DNA from: Pseudomonadota bacterium
GTDB lineage: Bacteria > Pseudomonadota > Gammaproteobacteria > Steroidobacterales > Steroidobacteraceae
DNA: 60,272 nt
Direction: 5' to 3'
NCBI GenBank assembly: GCA_021808195.1
Contig: JAKBCE010000024.1
Coordinates: forward strand, 1 to 60,272
A program made the translations under genes and the position numbers. A model generated the notes under the pieces. It saw nothing but the letters and a program-made list of their open reading frames with translations, was not told the origin of the DNA and made no database searches. Shown piece by piece: positions 35,854 through 44,997 of this stretch (its first letter is position 1; every line of letters starts with the position of its first letter).

Positions 35854-38800
35854 ACGCCGCGGCGGATCGGGATCCGGGCACGGACGAGCGGGCACGCGAG
35901 CAGGCCACCGACCCGCGCGAGTCGATCGTGCTGCAGGCACCGGCCGGTTCCGGCAAGACCACGGTGCTCACCGAGCGGCTGCTGCGCCTGCTCGGGGAGG
36001 TCGAGGATCCGCAGGAGATCCTCGCCATCACCTTCACCCGGCGCGCCGCGGCGGAGATGCGTGAGCGGATGAGCCGGGTGCTGAACGGGCACTGCGGCGA
36101 GGGGGCGCGCGGGGAGCGCCTGCGCGCGCTGGCGAACGCGGTGCTCGAGCGCTCGGCGCGGCGTGGCTGGCGGCTGCAGGAGGATCCGGCGCGGCTGCGC
36201 ATCCAGACCATCGATGCCTTCAACCTCAACCTCGCCAACCGTCTGCCGCTCGCGGCGCGCGCCGGCGGGCCGCTCACCCTCGCCGAGCGGCCCGCCGCGC
36301 TCTACCAGCTGGCCGCGCGCGAGACGCTGCAGCGAGCCGAAACCGATGCGGCGCTCGCGCGCGATGCGGATCTGTGGTTCGAGCGGCTCGACAACCGCTG
36401 GGGCAATCTCGAGCGGCTCATCGCGCAGATGCTCGCCGAGCGGGCGCACTGGCTGCCACACGTGCTGGGCCATGCCCCCGAGGCGCTGAGTGAGCGGGTG
36501 GGCGAGAGCCTGCAGCGGTTGGTGTCGGCCGCCCTCGGTGCGGCGCTTGCGCTGCTCGATGCGCCGCTGCGCGCCGCGCTCGAGCGGTTGCCGGGCGTCG
36601 GGGCACTCGCGAGCGATGCGCACACGCTGCCGGCATGGCAGCGCCTGAGCGCCTTGTTGTTGACGCAGAAAGGCGAGTGGCGCCGCGCGGTCAACCGCAG
36701 ACAGGGTGCGGAGTATGCCGAGCCGGCCGCGCGCAGCGCGTTGCTCGAGTGCATTGCGACCCTCAGCGCACTCGAGCCGGCGCGGGAGCGCTTCGCCGCG
36801 CTCGCCGCATTGCCCGATCCGGCGCTCGCGCCGGCGGACGCGCATGCGCTGGCGGCGCTGGCGCGGCTGCTTAAGACCGCGGCGGTGGAGCTGGAGATGC
36901 GCTTTGCGCTCGCCGGTGAGGTCGATTACACGCGCATCGCCACCGCGGCGCGCTCAGCGCTCAGCGAGGAGGGCGAACCGAGCGATCTGGCGCTGCGACT
37001 CGGGGTGCGCCTGCGGCACATTCTGGTCGATGAGTTTCAGGACACCTCCGCGGCGCAAACCGAGCTGATTGCGCGGCTCACCGCCGGGTGGGAGGCGGGC
37101 GATGGCCGCACGCTGTTCGTGGTGGGCGACCCGATGCAGTCGATCTACATGTTTCGCGAGGCGGAGGTGGGCTGTTTCCTCGCGGTCCGCGACAGCGGCA
37201 TCGGCTCCTTGCCGCTGCGGCCGCTGCACCTGACACGCAACTTCCGCTCCGTCCCGGCGCTCATCGAGTGGTCGAACCAGACCTTCGGCCAGTTGTTCCC
37301 GGCCGCGGACGACCTGCGCCAGAGCGCGGTGCGCTTCACCGCGAGCGCTGCGGGCACGAGCGCTGCGCAGGCTCGCACGCCGGCGCCGGTGGAGCTGCGC
37401 CTGTTTGCCAGCGAGAGCCGCGAGCGCGAGACCGATGCGCTGGCCGAGCGCATCGCGACGCTGCGCGCGGCGGATCGGCAGGCCTCGATCGCCGTGCTGG
37501 TGGCGGCCCGGCGTCATGCCGAGGCACTGCTCGGGGCGCTGCAGGGGCGTGCCGTGGAGGCGATCGGCGTGCACCTGGTGCCGCTCGCCGAGGTGCCGGT
37601 GGTGCGCGACTTGCTCGCACTGACGCGGGCGTTGTGTCACTTGGGGGATCGCACCGCCTGGCTCGCGGTGTTGCGCGCGCCGTGGTGCGGGGCGACGCTG
37701 GCGACGCTCAGCGTGCTCTCGCAGCGCCACGATCCGCTGTTGCCCCTCGAGGCGCTGCGCGATCCGGGACGGCTCGGGGCGTGTGCGCCGCTCGAGCGGG
37801 TGCGGCTCGAACGGGTCGCTGCGGTGCTGAGCGAGGCGTTGGCGCAGCGCGGGCTGCAGCCGTTTGCCGATTGGCTGGAGGCGACGTGGCTGCGTCTCGG
37901 GGGCGCCGATGCCTATCCGCGCGAGGCGCTGCAGCACGCGCGTGCTTTTTTGACGGCGCTCGCAGAGCGCGGTGCGAGTCTCGAGCGCGACGGGGCGGCG
38001 GCTCTCGATGAGCTGCTCGCCAATCTTTATGCCGAGCCGCGCGCCCAGGGGCCCAATCCGGTGCAGATCCTCACCATCCACCATGCCAAGGGGCTCGAGT
38101 TCGACCACGTGTTGATTCCGGGGCTCGACCGACGCGCCAACCACGATCGTGAGCCGTTGTTGCGCTGGCTCGATCTGCCGGGCGCACAGGCCGGGCAGAG
38201 CGATCTGTTGCTCGCCCCGGCACCGGCGATCGGAGCGGAGGATCCGCGCGGCATCGGGGTGTTCGTCAAACGGTTGCGTGAGCAGCGCGGGGAGCACGAG
38301 CAGCTGCGGCTGCTGTATGTGGCCGCCACGCGCGCCCGCCGTTCGCTGCATCTTTATGCCACCCTCAAGTCCAAGCGCGACGGCGAGCCGCCGCAGCCGG
38401 CGCGCGGTACCCCCCTCGCGCGGCTCTGGCCGGCGCTCGGGGCGGGCTTTCTCGCCTCGCTCGAGGACGGACCCGGCGCCGGACACTCGGGCGAGGTGGA
38501 CCCCGTCGCGAGCGCGATCGTGCGCCTGAAGGCGGGCTGGCAGCCGACGGGCGCGCCGGCGCCGGCGCAGCTGATACGGCTGCCGCTCGGGGACCAGTCG
38601 CTCGAGCCGCCGCAGTTCAGCTGGGTGCAGCAGACCGCCCGACAGATCGGCACCGTGGTGCATGCGGCGCTGCAGGGGTTCGCGGCGGCCCCGGCGCTGC
38701 CCACTCCTGAGGCGATCCAGGCGAGCGCGCCGCAGCTGCGTGCGCAGCTCACTCGCAGCGGGGTCGCGGCGCGGCAGCTCGAGCCGGCGCTCGCCCGAGT

Positions 38801-39143
38801 GCTGGCCGCGCTCATCGGCACGCTCGAGGATGCGCGCGGTCGCTGGATTCTGGCGGCGCACCGCGAGGCGGCGAGCGAACTGGCGCTGACCGGGCTCGCC
38901 GAGGGGCGGCTGCGCAACATCGTCATCGATCGCTCGTTCATCGACGAGCAGGGCGTCCGTTGGGTGATCGATTTCAAGACCAGCACCCACGAGGGCGCCG
39001 AGCGCGAGCAGTTCATCGCGCGCGAGATGCAACGCTATCGGGCGCAGCTCACCGTCTACAGCGCGCTCGCCCGCGAGCTCGGCCCCGAACCGGTGCGCGC
39101 CGGACTGTACTTTCCGCTGCTCGGGGCATTTCGCGAGCTCTGA
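35850..39143 (+). CDS. addA: AddA-like UvrD-family helicase-nuclease
   Basis: A 1097-residue superfamily 1A helicase with a C-terminal nuclease. Motif I is LQAPAGSGKTTVLTERLL (about residue 30), motif II ILVDEFQDTSAAQTELI, motif III VVGDPMQSIYMFREAEVG, motif V TIHHAKGLEFDHVLIPGL and motif VI LRLLYVAATRARRSLHLY. The PD-(D/E)XK nuclease at the end carries RWVIDFKTSTHEG. AddAB/RecBCD-type complexes resect DNA ends for RecA. The ATG overlaps the AddB-like stop by 4 bases. The stop is only 9 bases from the convergent gspN stop. Confidence 0.93.
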   Translation: MNAAADRDPGTDERAREQATDPRESIVLQAPAGSGKTTVLTERLLRLLGEVEDPQEILAITFTRRAAAEMRERMSRVLNGHCGEGARGERLRALANAVLERSARRGWRLQEDPARLRIQTIDAFNLNLANRLPLAARAGGPLTLAERPAALYQLAARETLQRAETDAALARDADLWFERLDNRWGNLERLIAQMLAERAHWLPHVLGHAPEALSERVGESLQRLVSAALGAALALLDAPLRAALERLPGVGALASDAHTLPAWQRLSALLLTQKGEWRRAVNRRQGAEYAEPAARSALLECIATLSALEPARERFAALAALPDPALAPADAHALAALARLLKTAAVELEMRFALAGEVDYTRIATAARSALSEEGEPSDLALRLGVRLRHILVDEFQDTSAAQTELIARLTAGWEAGDGRTLFVVGDPMQSIYMFREAEVGCFLAVRDSGIGSLPLRPLHLTRNFRSVPALIEWSNQTFGQLFPAADDLRQSAVRFTASAAGTSAAQARTPAPVELRLFASESRERETDALAERIATLRAADRQASIAVLVAARRHAEALLGALQGRAVEAIGVHLVPLAEVPVVRDLLALTRALCHLGDRTAWLAVLRAPWCGATLATLSVLSQRHDPLLPLEALRDPGRLGACAPLERVRLERVAAVLSEALAQRGLQPFADWLEATWLRLGGADAYPREALQHARAFLTALAERGASLERDGAAALDELLANLYAEPRAQGPNPVQILTIHHAKGLEFDHVLIPGLDRRANHDREPLLRWLDLPGAQAGQSDLLLAPAPAIGAEDPRGIGVFVKRLREQRGEHEQLRLLYVAATRARRSLHLYATLKSKRDGEPPQPARGTPLARLWPALGAGFLASLEDGPGAGHSGEVDPVASAIVRLKAGWQPTGAPAPAQLIRLPLGDQSLEPPQFSWVQQTARQIGTVVHAALQGFAAAPALPTPEAIQASAPQLRAQLTRSGVAARQLEPALARVLAALIGTLEDARGRWILAAHREAASELALTGLAEGRLRNIVIDRSFIDEQGVRWVIDFKTSTHEGAEREQFIAREMQRYRAQLTVYSALARELGPEPVRAGLYFPLLGAFREL

Positions 39144-39152
39144 GGCGGCCCA

Positions 39153-39887
39153 TCAATAGGTGCCCGACAGAGCGAATGGACGGCGGCCTTGCGCGTCCGG
39201 TGCGCCCAGGTATTGCAACGCCTGACGCAGCGAGGGCGAGGCGTCGGCCCGCGCGGCGAGACGGGCGTGCAGCACGTAACCGGGCTCGGCAGTCAGGCGC
39301 AGCGTGCCGCTCAGGGCGAGCGGACCACCCAGATCGTGCAGTCGGCCGCGCGGTTCGCCCGGGCCGCCCGGGAAGTTCACGGTGAAACTGCCGAGCGGGG
39401 TGACCTGACCGCTGCTGTCGATCAGGTGGCGCACGGTGAGCCGTCCCTGCAGTCGGGTGATGGCCCCATTGCGTTCGAGTTCGAGGCGGGTGATGTCGGC
39501 GCGCAGCGTGCCGCGGATCACCGCAGGCAGCATCGGCAGCAGCGCCGGGTCGAGCGGCAGGTGCACGTTGAGCCCCCGGGCATCGAGCGTCCCGCTGAGG
39601 CCGACACTGAGCTCACCGTTCGCCGCCGCGTTGCCCCGTATCGCGCTCACATGGGCGCTCAGACGCCCGCGCAGCAGCGCTTGCGGATGCAGCTGCCAGA
39701 CGAGCTGATCGAGCGTGACGCCATGCACGCGCGCGCCGGTGCACTCACCATTCCACAGCGAACCGGAGACGCTGCCGCAGGTGAGCTCGGTGTGCAGCGC
39801 CGGTACGACCCAGGCGGCCGGCAGGCGTGCGATCAGCACGACCGCGAAGACCAGTGCCGCCAGCACCAGGATGGACGCGCGGCCCAC
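39153..39887 (-). CDS. gspN: Type II secretion system protein N
   Basis: A 244-residue protein with an N-terminal membrane anchor (ILVLAALVFAVVLIARLPAAWVV) and a beta-rich periplasmic domain with WQLHPQALLRGRLSAHV and VIRGTLRADITRLEL, as in GspN. Its last-gene position in the G-to-N series supports the call. GspN is not needed in all systems. It starts 3 bases after the gspM stop. Confidence 0.88.
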   Translation of the reverse strand: MGRASILVLAALVFAVVLIARLPAAWVVPALHTELTCGSVSGSLWNGECTGARVHGVTLDQLVWQLHPQALLRGRLSAHVSAIRGNAAANGELSVGLSGTLDARGLNVHLPLDPALLPMLPAVIRGTLRADITRLELERNGAITRLQGRLTVRHLIDSSGQVTPLGSFTVNFPGGPGEPRGRLHDLGGPLALSGTLRLTAEPGYVLHARLAARADASPSLRQALQYLGAPDAQGRRPFALSGTY

Positions 39888-39890
39888 GGC

Positions 39891-40370
39891 TCAGGGTCGC
39901 TTCAGTTCGAGCGAGGCGTTGACCAGCCCGGGCCGGCCGGTGGCCTCGATGCGCGCGGCGGTGACCTCGACCCCCTCGTTCTGGTGCAGCCGCGCGAGCC
40001 AGCCGACCATCTGGTCGAACGGCGCCTGCTGCAGCTGCACGCTCAGCTCGCCGCGCCCCATCGGGCTGCTGCCCGCGAGCGCCCCGCCGAGACCGGCCTG
40101 ACGTGCCGACTGATCGATCAGCACGATCAGCGGCAGGGTGCTGTCGCGTCGCGCCGGGCCGGCGGCGGCCAGCTGCGGCCCCACCCGGCGCATCCAAGCG
40201 AGCTCGGCGCGCTGGTGCGCCACGCGCCGGTGCAGCGCACTCACGCGGCCCTCGAGCGGCAGCACCACCGCGAGCACGAACAACACCGCGGCGATCGCCC
40301 CGCCGATGCCGAGCGTGCGCCGATCGCGTGGCGAGAGTTCCTGCAGCGAGGGAAGGGCGAGTCTGGCCAT
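39891..40370 (-). CDS. gspM: Type II secretion system protein M
   Basis: A 159-residue inner-membrane protein. A cytoplasmic start (SLQELSPRDRRTLG), a single membrane helix (IGGAIAAVLFVLAVVLPL) and a ferredoxin-like periplasmic domain with QAPFDQMVGWLARLHQNEGVEV match GspM, which stabilises GspL and the assembly platform. I chose ATG 40370 (MARLALPS), one base after the gspL stop. A 14-residue longer ORF overlaps gspL and is less likely. Confidence 0.9.
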   Translation of the reverse strand: MARLALPSLQELSPRDRRTLGIGGAIAAVLFVLAVVLPLEGRVSALHRRVAHQRAELAWMRRVGPQLAAAGPARRDSTLPLIVLIDQSARQAGLGGALAGSSPMGRGELSVQLQQAPFDQMVGWLARLHQNEGVEVTAARIEATGRPGLVNASLELKRP

Positions 40371-40371
40371 C

Positions 40372-41589
40372 TCAGCTCCCGCGCCGCATGCGAATACCGC
40401 CCGCGAAGCCACCCGGAACGAGCCGCCCGCCCGTCAGGCGGGCCTGCCACCCCTGGCGCGCAAGCGCCTGGGTGAGCTGATTGAGCACCTCGACCGAGGG
40501 GGCGGTGAGGCTCAGCGTCACGCTGCCGGCCTGGAAGTTCAGTGCCTTCAGCTCGGTGGCGGGCGTGACGGCGCGCGCGCGGGCGATCGCATCGAGTGCA
40601 GCGAGAAACCCGCCGCTCGCCTCGCTCGATTGAATCTGCGCCAGGCGCGCGGCCATGAGCGCACGGGCCTGCTCGGTATCGCTCTGCCCGGGCATGACGG
40701 TGCGCACCAGCTGTGCGATTGCGCCATCGAGCGCCCGCTCGCGCCGATGCAGCACGATCAGCTCGGCGACCTGTCCGAACAGATGCAGTCCGATCAGGGC
40801 CGCGAGCAGCACCGCCGCCCAGCGCCAGGCGCGCCAGCCGGCGAGCAGCGAGCGGCGGGGGGCGTACGGGCCCTGCAGCAGATTGATCGCCTCGGGGGCC
40901 GGGAGCGCGCGGGCGAGCAGCTCGAGCGCATCGCCGCTCAGGCGCTGCACCTGCAGCGCCTCGAAGCGCTCGCGTAGGGCCTCGACCGCCGCGCCGTGGC
41001 GCAGCCATTCGGTGGCACCGGCATACAGAATGAGCCCGCGGGTTGCCGGATCGGCCAGGGCCAGCTCGAGCGCCTCGCCGAGCGCCTCGGCGGCGAGCAG
41101 GATCACCTCGCCCGAGGGGGTGCGCACGGTGACCGAATCGCCCTCGAGCAGCGCCACGGCGTGACTGGGATTGTGCGGCAGCAGTTGGCTGTCGGCGTAG
41201 ATCGCGGCCGGCTCGAGGCCCGCACCGCGCAGCGCCGCGAGCCACTCGTCCATGCGTTTGCGTGCCACGACCGCGACGCTGGCTCGAGCCGCAGTGCTGC
41301 GTCGGCCGATGGCGAAATGCAGCGTGTCGATGTCCTCGGCGAGCTGCTCCTCGAGCGCGTACGGCACCAGCTGCTGCAGCTTCACCCCCGAGCGGGCCGG
41401 GGGCAGATCCGCATGCGTCAGGAGCACATCGGCGCCCGGCACGAGCACGATGAGCGTGCGGCCCGCGGCGCGCGCGGCGGCGAGACTGAGCGGTCCGCTC
41501 TCCGGACCGTGCCCGGCGCCACCGGCGAGCAGCCAGCTCGCCTGCGAATGAGCGCTGTCGGGAAGCCTGAGCACAAGCGAGTCGGCCAT
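40372..41589 (-). CDS. gspL: Type II secretion system protein L
   Basis: A 405-residue GspL. The cytoplasmic actin-like domain (about residues 1-245, with LPPARSGVKLQQLVPYALEEQLAEDIDTLHFA) is followed by one membrane helix (about residues 258-278, AVLLAALIGLHLFGQVAEL) and a periplasmic ferredoxin-like domain with FQAGSVTLSLTAPSVEVLNQL. GspL links the GspE ATPase to the pseudopilus machinery. gspE itself is not in the window. It follows gspK after 19 bases. Confidence 0.93.
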   Translation of the reverse strand: MADSLVLRLPDSAHSQASWLLAGGAGHGPESGPLSLAAARAAGRTLIVLVPGADVLLTHADLPPARSGVKLQQLVPYALEEQLAEDIDTLHFAIGRRSTAARASVAVVARKRMDEWLAALRGAGLEPAAIYADSQLLPHNPSHAVALLEGDSVTVRTPSGEVILLAAEALGEALELALADPATRGLILYAGATEWLRHGAAVEALRERFEALQVQRLSGDALELLARALPAPEAINLLQGPYAPRRSLLAGWRAWRWAAVLLAALIGLHLFGQVAELIVLHRRERALDGAIAQLVRTVMPGQSDTEQARALMAARLAQIQSSEASGGFLAALDAIARARAVTPATELKALNFQAGSVTLSLTAPSVEVLNQLTQALARQGWQARLTGGRLVPGGFAGGIRMRRGS

Positions 41590-41608
41590 CTGCCAATCCT
41601 AGCCCAAC

Positions 41609-42640
41609 TCAGTTGGGCGTGTCGCTGCGCAGAATCGGCTCCACCGTACCGTTTGAATCCCGGTAGAGCACGCTGTAGAAAACGAACGCCTCGCCGTCGG
41701 CGCGCACCACGCTGGTCAAGCGGAACCAGCTCGACTTCATGACAAAGAGTTGCTGGAAATTGCTCTGCGGCGCAGCCGCGCCGCTCGCCCCGGTGTTCGG
41801 CGTCGTGCCGAGCACGCTCGACATCGAGGCCTCGAACTCACTGGTGGTCGGGAAGCACCCGCCGGCGGCGGCGCGGTCCTTGGCGAACTGGGGCGAATCG
41901 GAGCTGAACTGCGTGTGGCCGAGGTACGCGTCGAGCACGTACGGGGAGGCGGTGCAGACATTTAACGCCACGCCGACCGGCAGCGCCGTGACATACGGGG
42001 CGATACGCGCGAAGCGTTCGCGACCGAAGCCCGGCAGCGCCAGCAGCTCGCTCGAGCTGGTGATCGGAAGGTTCGGGGTTTGGTACGGCGGGTTCATCTC
42101 GACGTAGGTGCTATCGGCGGGCGCATCCGCCAGTGCCGGCGTCGGGCTCTTGTCAATCCAGTTGACGAAATCGTCGGCCCATTGCGGGCGCAAACCGACC
42201 AGGGTGAGCAGACGGCGAAATGCATTGAGCTGTTGCGTGTTGACCGTGACCCCGTCGGAGTCGATGAGGTTGTTGAGGTTGAAGCGCCCCTGCAGATCCT
42301 CGAGCGAGGCCTGCAGCGTCACCCCAGGAGCCACCGGAATCGGGCCGATCGGACGGGCCCAGGGCTGCTCGAGATCGGTCGTGTTCGGTTGCGCCTGAAA
42401 AGTCTGCTGCAGCGCGTAGGCGGCAAAGGCCTCGGTGCCTTCGGTCACGAGCAGCGCCCGGTCGTAGTCGAGCGCTCCGATCGTGCGCCGCGCGGTCATG
42501 GCGTTGTGATAGGCGAGCGAGGCGGCAATCATGGTGGCAAGGGCCACCAACAAGATCGCTACGAGTAACGCCACGCCGCGCTGGCGTGTGCGGCCACATC
42601 CACGGTTCGGGCGCGGCACCGCGAAGGCGCGTAGCCTCAT
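41609..42640 (-). CDS. gspK: Type II secretion minor pseudopilin K
   Basis: A 343-residue GspK. The prepilin-type start RQRGVALLVAILLVALATMIAASLAYHN has the Gly cleavage position but lacks Glu at +5, as is normal for GspK. The large alpha domain with LEQPWARPI and FNLNNLIDSDGVTVN is typical, and it forms the pseudopilus tip with GspI and GspJ. I chose ATG 42640 (MRLRAFAVP), overlapping the gspJ stop by 4 bases. Confidence 0.93.
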   Translation of the reverse strand: MRLRAFAVPRPNRGCGRTRQRGVALLVAILLVALATMIAASLAYHNAMTARRTIGALDYDRALLVTEGTEAFAAYALQQTFQAQPNTTDLEQPWARPIGPIPVAPGVTLQASLEDLQGRFNLNNLIDSDGVTVNTQQLNAFRRLLTLVGLRPQWADDFVNWIDKSPTPALADAPADSTYVEMNPPYQTPNLPITSSSELLALPGFGRERFARIAPYVTALPVGVALNVCTASPYVLDAYLGHTQFSSDSPQFAKDRAAAGGCFPTTSEFEASMSSVLGTTPNTGASGAAAPQSNFQQLFVMKSSWFRLTSVVRADGEAFVFYSVLYRDSNGTVEPILRSDTPN

Positions 42641-43275
42641 TCGGCCACCTCGAAGATGCGCACGATCTTGCCCCACTGACGGGTGCGAAGCGTGACCTCG
42701 ACGGCGAGCGGGCGCATGCGGTAGTAGGTGTCGAGACTCCCCTCGGCACCCACCGCGGGCGGGGGCCACTGGCTGACCCATTGTCGCTCGAGGTTCAGGT
42801 AGCGCAGCTGCACGCTGCGCAGATGCTTCAGCAGATTGCGCTTGATCGGAGGATCGTCGAGCGTCGGGTCGAGCACGTTCCAATGCTCCCGGATCAGGGT
42901 GCCGTGTTCGAACACGTAGGCCACCCGTTCGAGTTCCGGACGCTGCAGTCCGAGCGGGTTGCTCCAGCCGTCACGGGTCAGCATCACCATCGGCTCGCTC
43001 GTCGGGCTCGCCATCAGGGCCGGCTGCCAGCCCTGGCCGTTCGGGGAGCGGATCGGACGCGGTGCGAGCTGCACGAAGTCCTGCTCCATGATGCGCAATG
43101 CGGTCTGCAGGGCGAGCAACTGATGCTGGTCGTGGCGGATCGCGCCGCGGGCGCGCAGCGCCTGCGTGATCACGCCGTAGCCGATGGCGAACATGATGGC
43201 GGCGATGAAGATCGCCACCAACAGTTCGATGAGCGTGAAGCCACCGCCGGTACGGCGCGTTGCGCGGTGCATCAT
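42637..43275 (-). CDS. gspJ: Type II secretion minor pseudopilin J
   Basis: A 212-residue minor pseudopilin with prepilin peptidase site GGGFTLIELLVAIFIAAIMFAIGYGVI (G/F cut, Glu +5). The C-terminal half has VAYVFEHGTLIREHWNVLD. Two ATG codons start the frame (43275 and 43272) and the first overlaps the gspI stop. The cut at Gly by GspO is expected. It belongs to the I-J-K tip complex. Confidence 0.93.
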   Translation of the reverse strand: MMHRATRRTGGGFTLIELLVAIFIAAIMFAIGYGVITQALRARGAIRHDQHQLLALQTALRIMEQDFVQLAPRPIRSPNGQGWQPALMASPTSEPMVMLTRDGWSNPLGLQRPELERVAYVFEHGTLIREHWNVLDPTLDDPPIKRNLLKHLRSVQLRYLNLERQWVSQWPPPAVGAEGSLDTYYRMRPLAVEVTLRTRQWGKIVRIFEVAE

Positions 43276-43754
43276 GGCAGCGCGAGCGGCTGGGCGAGGG
43301 GCGCGGCGGCGCCGTTTGTGCCACTCGGTACCCCGGCGATCGGGCCGGCGATCCATTGCGGCGCGAGCGGATTCGGCGGACCGATCGCCCGGCCCATGTA
43401 ACCGGTGACGGTCGCATACCACTCGTGCGCGTGCTTGTGCTTGGCCGGTCGCGTGCTCACCTCGATGCGCCGCACGCCCGGGATCTGCGTATCGATGACT
43501 TTCTCTCGCCACTGCCAGCGGTGCCGGGCGTAGGTGAGGTGACCGGTGCTCGTACCGGTGCGCGGCACGATGCCCGTGAGCCGCACGCGCTCGATCTGAT
43601 TGAGTGCCACCCATTCGGCGAAGGTCTTGCGCCGCAGGTAGAGCGTCGCGCTCGCCGAGGAGGTGAGTGCCTCGAGCACCGCGGCCATCCCGATCGTGAC
43701 GATCGCGAGCGCCACCAGCACTTCGATCAGCGTAAAGCCGCGGGATGCTCTCAT
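43272..43754 (-). CDS. gspI: Type II secretion minor pseudopilin I
   Basis: A 160-residue protein starting MRASRGFTLIEVLVALAIVTIGMAAVLEAL, the conserved class III signal with a short 6-residue leader. NQIERVRLTG and GTSTGHLTYARHRWQWREKV are GspI-like. The C-terminal extension after GYMGRAIG is Pro/Ala-rich and not conserved. It overlaps gspH by 4 bases. Confidence 0.93.
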   Translation of the reverse strand: MRASRGFTLIEVLVALAIVTIGMAAVLEALTSSASATLYLRRKTFAEWVALNQIERVRLTGIVPRTGTSTGHLTYARHRWQWREKVIDTQIPGVRRIEVSTRPAKHKHAHEWYATVTGYMGRAIGPPNPLAPQWIAGPIAGVPSGTNGAAAPLAQPLALP

Positions 43755-44302
43755 GGCGAGTGCGCCGCAGCGAGCCGGCGCTCGATGATGTGCCCGTCAC
43801 GGTCGGGCTTGATGAGAAAGCCGCGCGCAGTGCCGGGGCGGCGCACGGTCAGCTCGAAGGTCGACAGGTCCCCGCTTGAGTACAACACGACCTGCGGGGC
43901 GAGCGCGCCGTTGGATTTGGCCTTGGCATGCAGCTTGACGGTACGGCCATCGACCACCACCTTCAGCTGCAGTCCGTGCGCGAGGCGCCGCGGCCGCAGC
44001 GCGCCATCGCCGCTCACCGCGCGCCATTGGTTGCGCTGCTCGGAGAACACCACGAACGCGTAGCCCCCCGAATCGAACACCACCCCGTAGTCGCGGGTCT
44101 GCAGCTCGGCTTGCTCGCGCGCGTAGTGCAGTAGCGAGCGCAGGCGCCGCGCGTCGGTGTGCAACGCCGGGTCGTGTCCGGAGAGGTTCAGCGACAGCAG
44201 CACCCCGGCGGTGACGATGCCGATGATGGCGAGCACCACCAGCATCTCAAGCAGCGTGAAGCCGCGCGCCGGCACGCCGAGCCGCCGGGGCGCGCCGCAC
44301 AC
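43751..44302 (-). CDS. gspH: Type II secretion minor pseudopilin H
   Basis: The prepilin site PARGFTLLEMLVVLAIIGIVTAGVLLSLNL is clear, followed by DARRLRSLLHYAREQAELQTRDYGVVFDSGGYAFVVF, as in GspH. No ATG fits: in-frame ATGs lie deep inside gspG. I choose GTG 44302, 7 bases past the gspG stop (183 residues); GTG 44275 (174 residues) is also possible. Confidence 0.9.
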   Translation of the reverse strand: MCGAPRRLGVPARGFTLLEMLVVLAIIGIVTAGVLLSLNLSGHDPALHTDARRLRSLLHYAREQAELQTRDYGVVFDSGGYAFVVFSEQRNQWRAVSGDGALRPRRLAHGLQLKVVVDGRTVKLHAKAKSNGALAPQVVLYSSGDLSTFELTVRRPGTARGFLIKPDRDGHIIERRLAAAHSP

Positions 44303-44309
44303 GGCCGGA

Positions 44310-44789
44310 TCAGTTGCTGTTGCCGAGGTTCCAGTTGCCGATGTCGGCATTGTCGCCCGTGCCGCCCGGCTGATTGTCAGCGCCGAGGGTGTAGAGGTCA
44401 TAGGGCAACCCGTGGGTGCCGGGGTATGCATAGTGATAGGGGTGGCCCCAGGGGTCTTTGACCAGCCGCTGAATGTACGGACCGTGCCAGTTGTCGAGCG
44501 CTGCGCCCGTCGGCCGCTTGACCAGCGCCTGCAGACCCTGCTCGTTGGTGGGATAGACGGAATTGTCGAGTCGGTACTCGGTGAGCGCGGTCTCGAGGCT
44601 CTGAATATCTTCCTTCGCCTTGGCGATGCGCGCCTCGTCCACCTTGTTGACCACCTCCGGGACGATAACCGCGGCGAGCAGCCCGATGATCACCACCACC
44701 ACCATGATCTCGATCAGGGTAAACCCGCGCGCCCGCCGGGTGTTCGCGGCGCGCAGCCGCGCGTGCAGACGCTCGATTCGCTGTGTCAT
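44310..44789 (-). CDS. gspG: Type II secretion major pseudopilin G
   Basis: A 159-residue major pseudopilin. RARGFTLIEIMVVVVIIGLLAAVIVPEVVNKVDEARIAKAKEDIQSLETALTEYRLDN and NEQGLQALVKRP are standard, as is the C-terminal calcium-site region DPWGHPYHYAYPGTHG. The leader before the cleavage Gly is about 20 residues. It heads the G-N operon. Partner genes gspC, D, E and F are not present in the window and must lie elsewhere. Confidence 0.95.
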   Translation of the reverse strand: MTQRIERLHARLRAANTRRARGFTLIEIMVVVVIIGLLAAVIVPEVVNKVDEARIAKAKEDIQSLETALTEYRLDNSVYPTNEQGLQALVKRPTGAALDNWHGPYIQRLVKDPWGHPYHYAYPGTHGLPYDLYTLGADNQPGGTGDNADIGNWNLGNSN

Positions 44790-44959
44790 GAATGTTCCAG
44801 ATGCCGCTCGCGCACATCACGGCGCGCCTCGGCTGGATGATAACAAATGCCCGCCGGCGCGCCGTGCCGCCGTGGTGCTCGATTGGACCGGTGCCGCGCG
44901 GGACGGTTCCGGCCGGTTGCGCTCAGCCCGCCGCTGCGGCGGCTCGTCGGCCGGCACGG

Positions 44960-44965
44960 TATACT
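44960..44965 (+). promoter_or_regulatory. -10 element of the fabD promoter
   Basis: TATACT stands out in a very GC-rich divergent region and lies 33 bases before the fabD ATG, next to a run of 8 T residues (44973-44980). No good -35 is found at 17 bases. Confidence 0.4.
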
Positions 44966-44997
44966 CGCGGCGCTTTTTTTTCATTCGGGATGGGTGC

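Noticed and set aside
36954..39032. 692-residue antisense frame in the AddA-like gene
   Set aside because: Same GC-bias shadow; no motifs and it runs against a helicase whose motifs are all intact.
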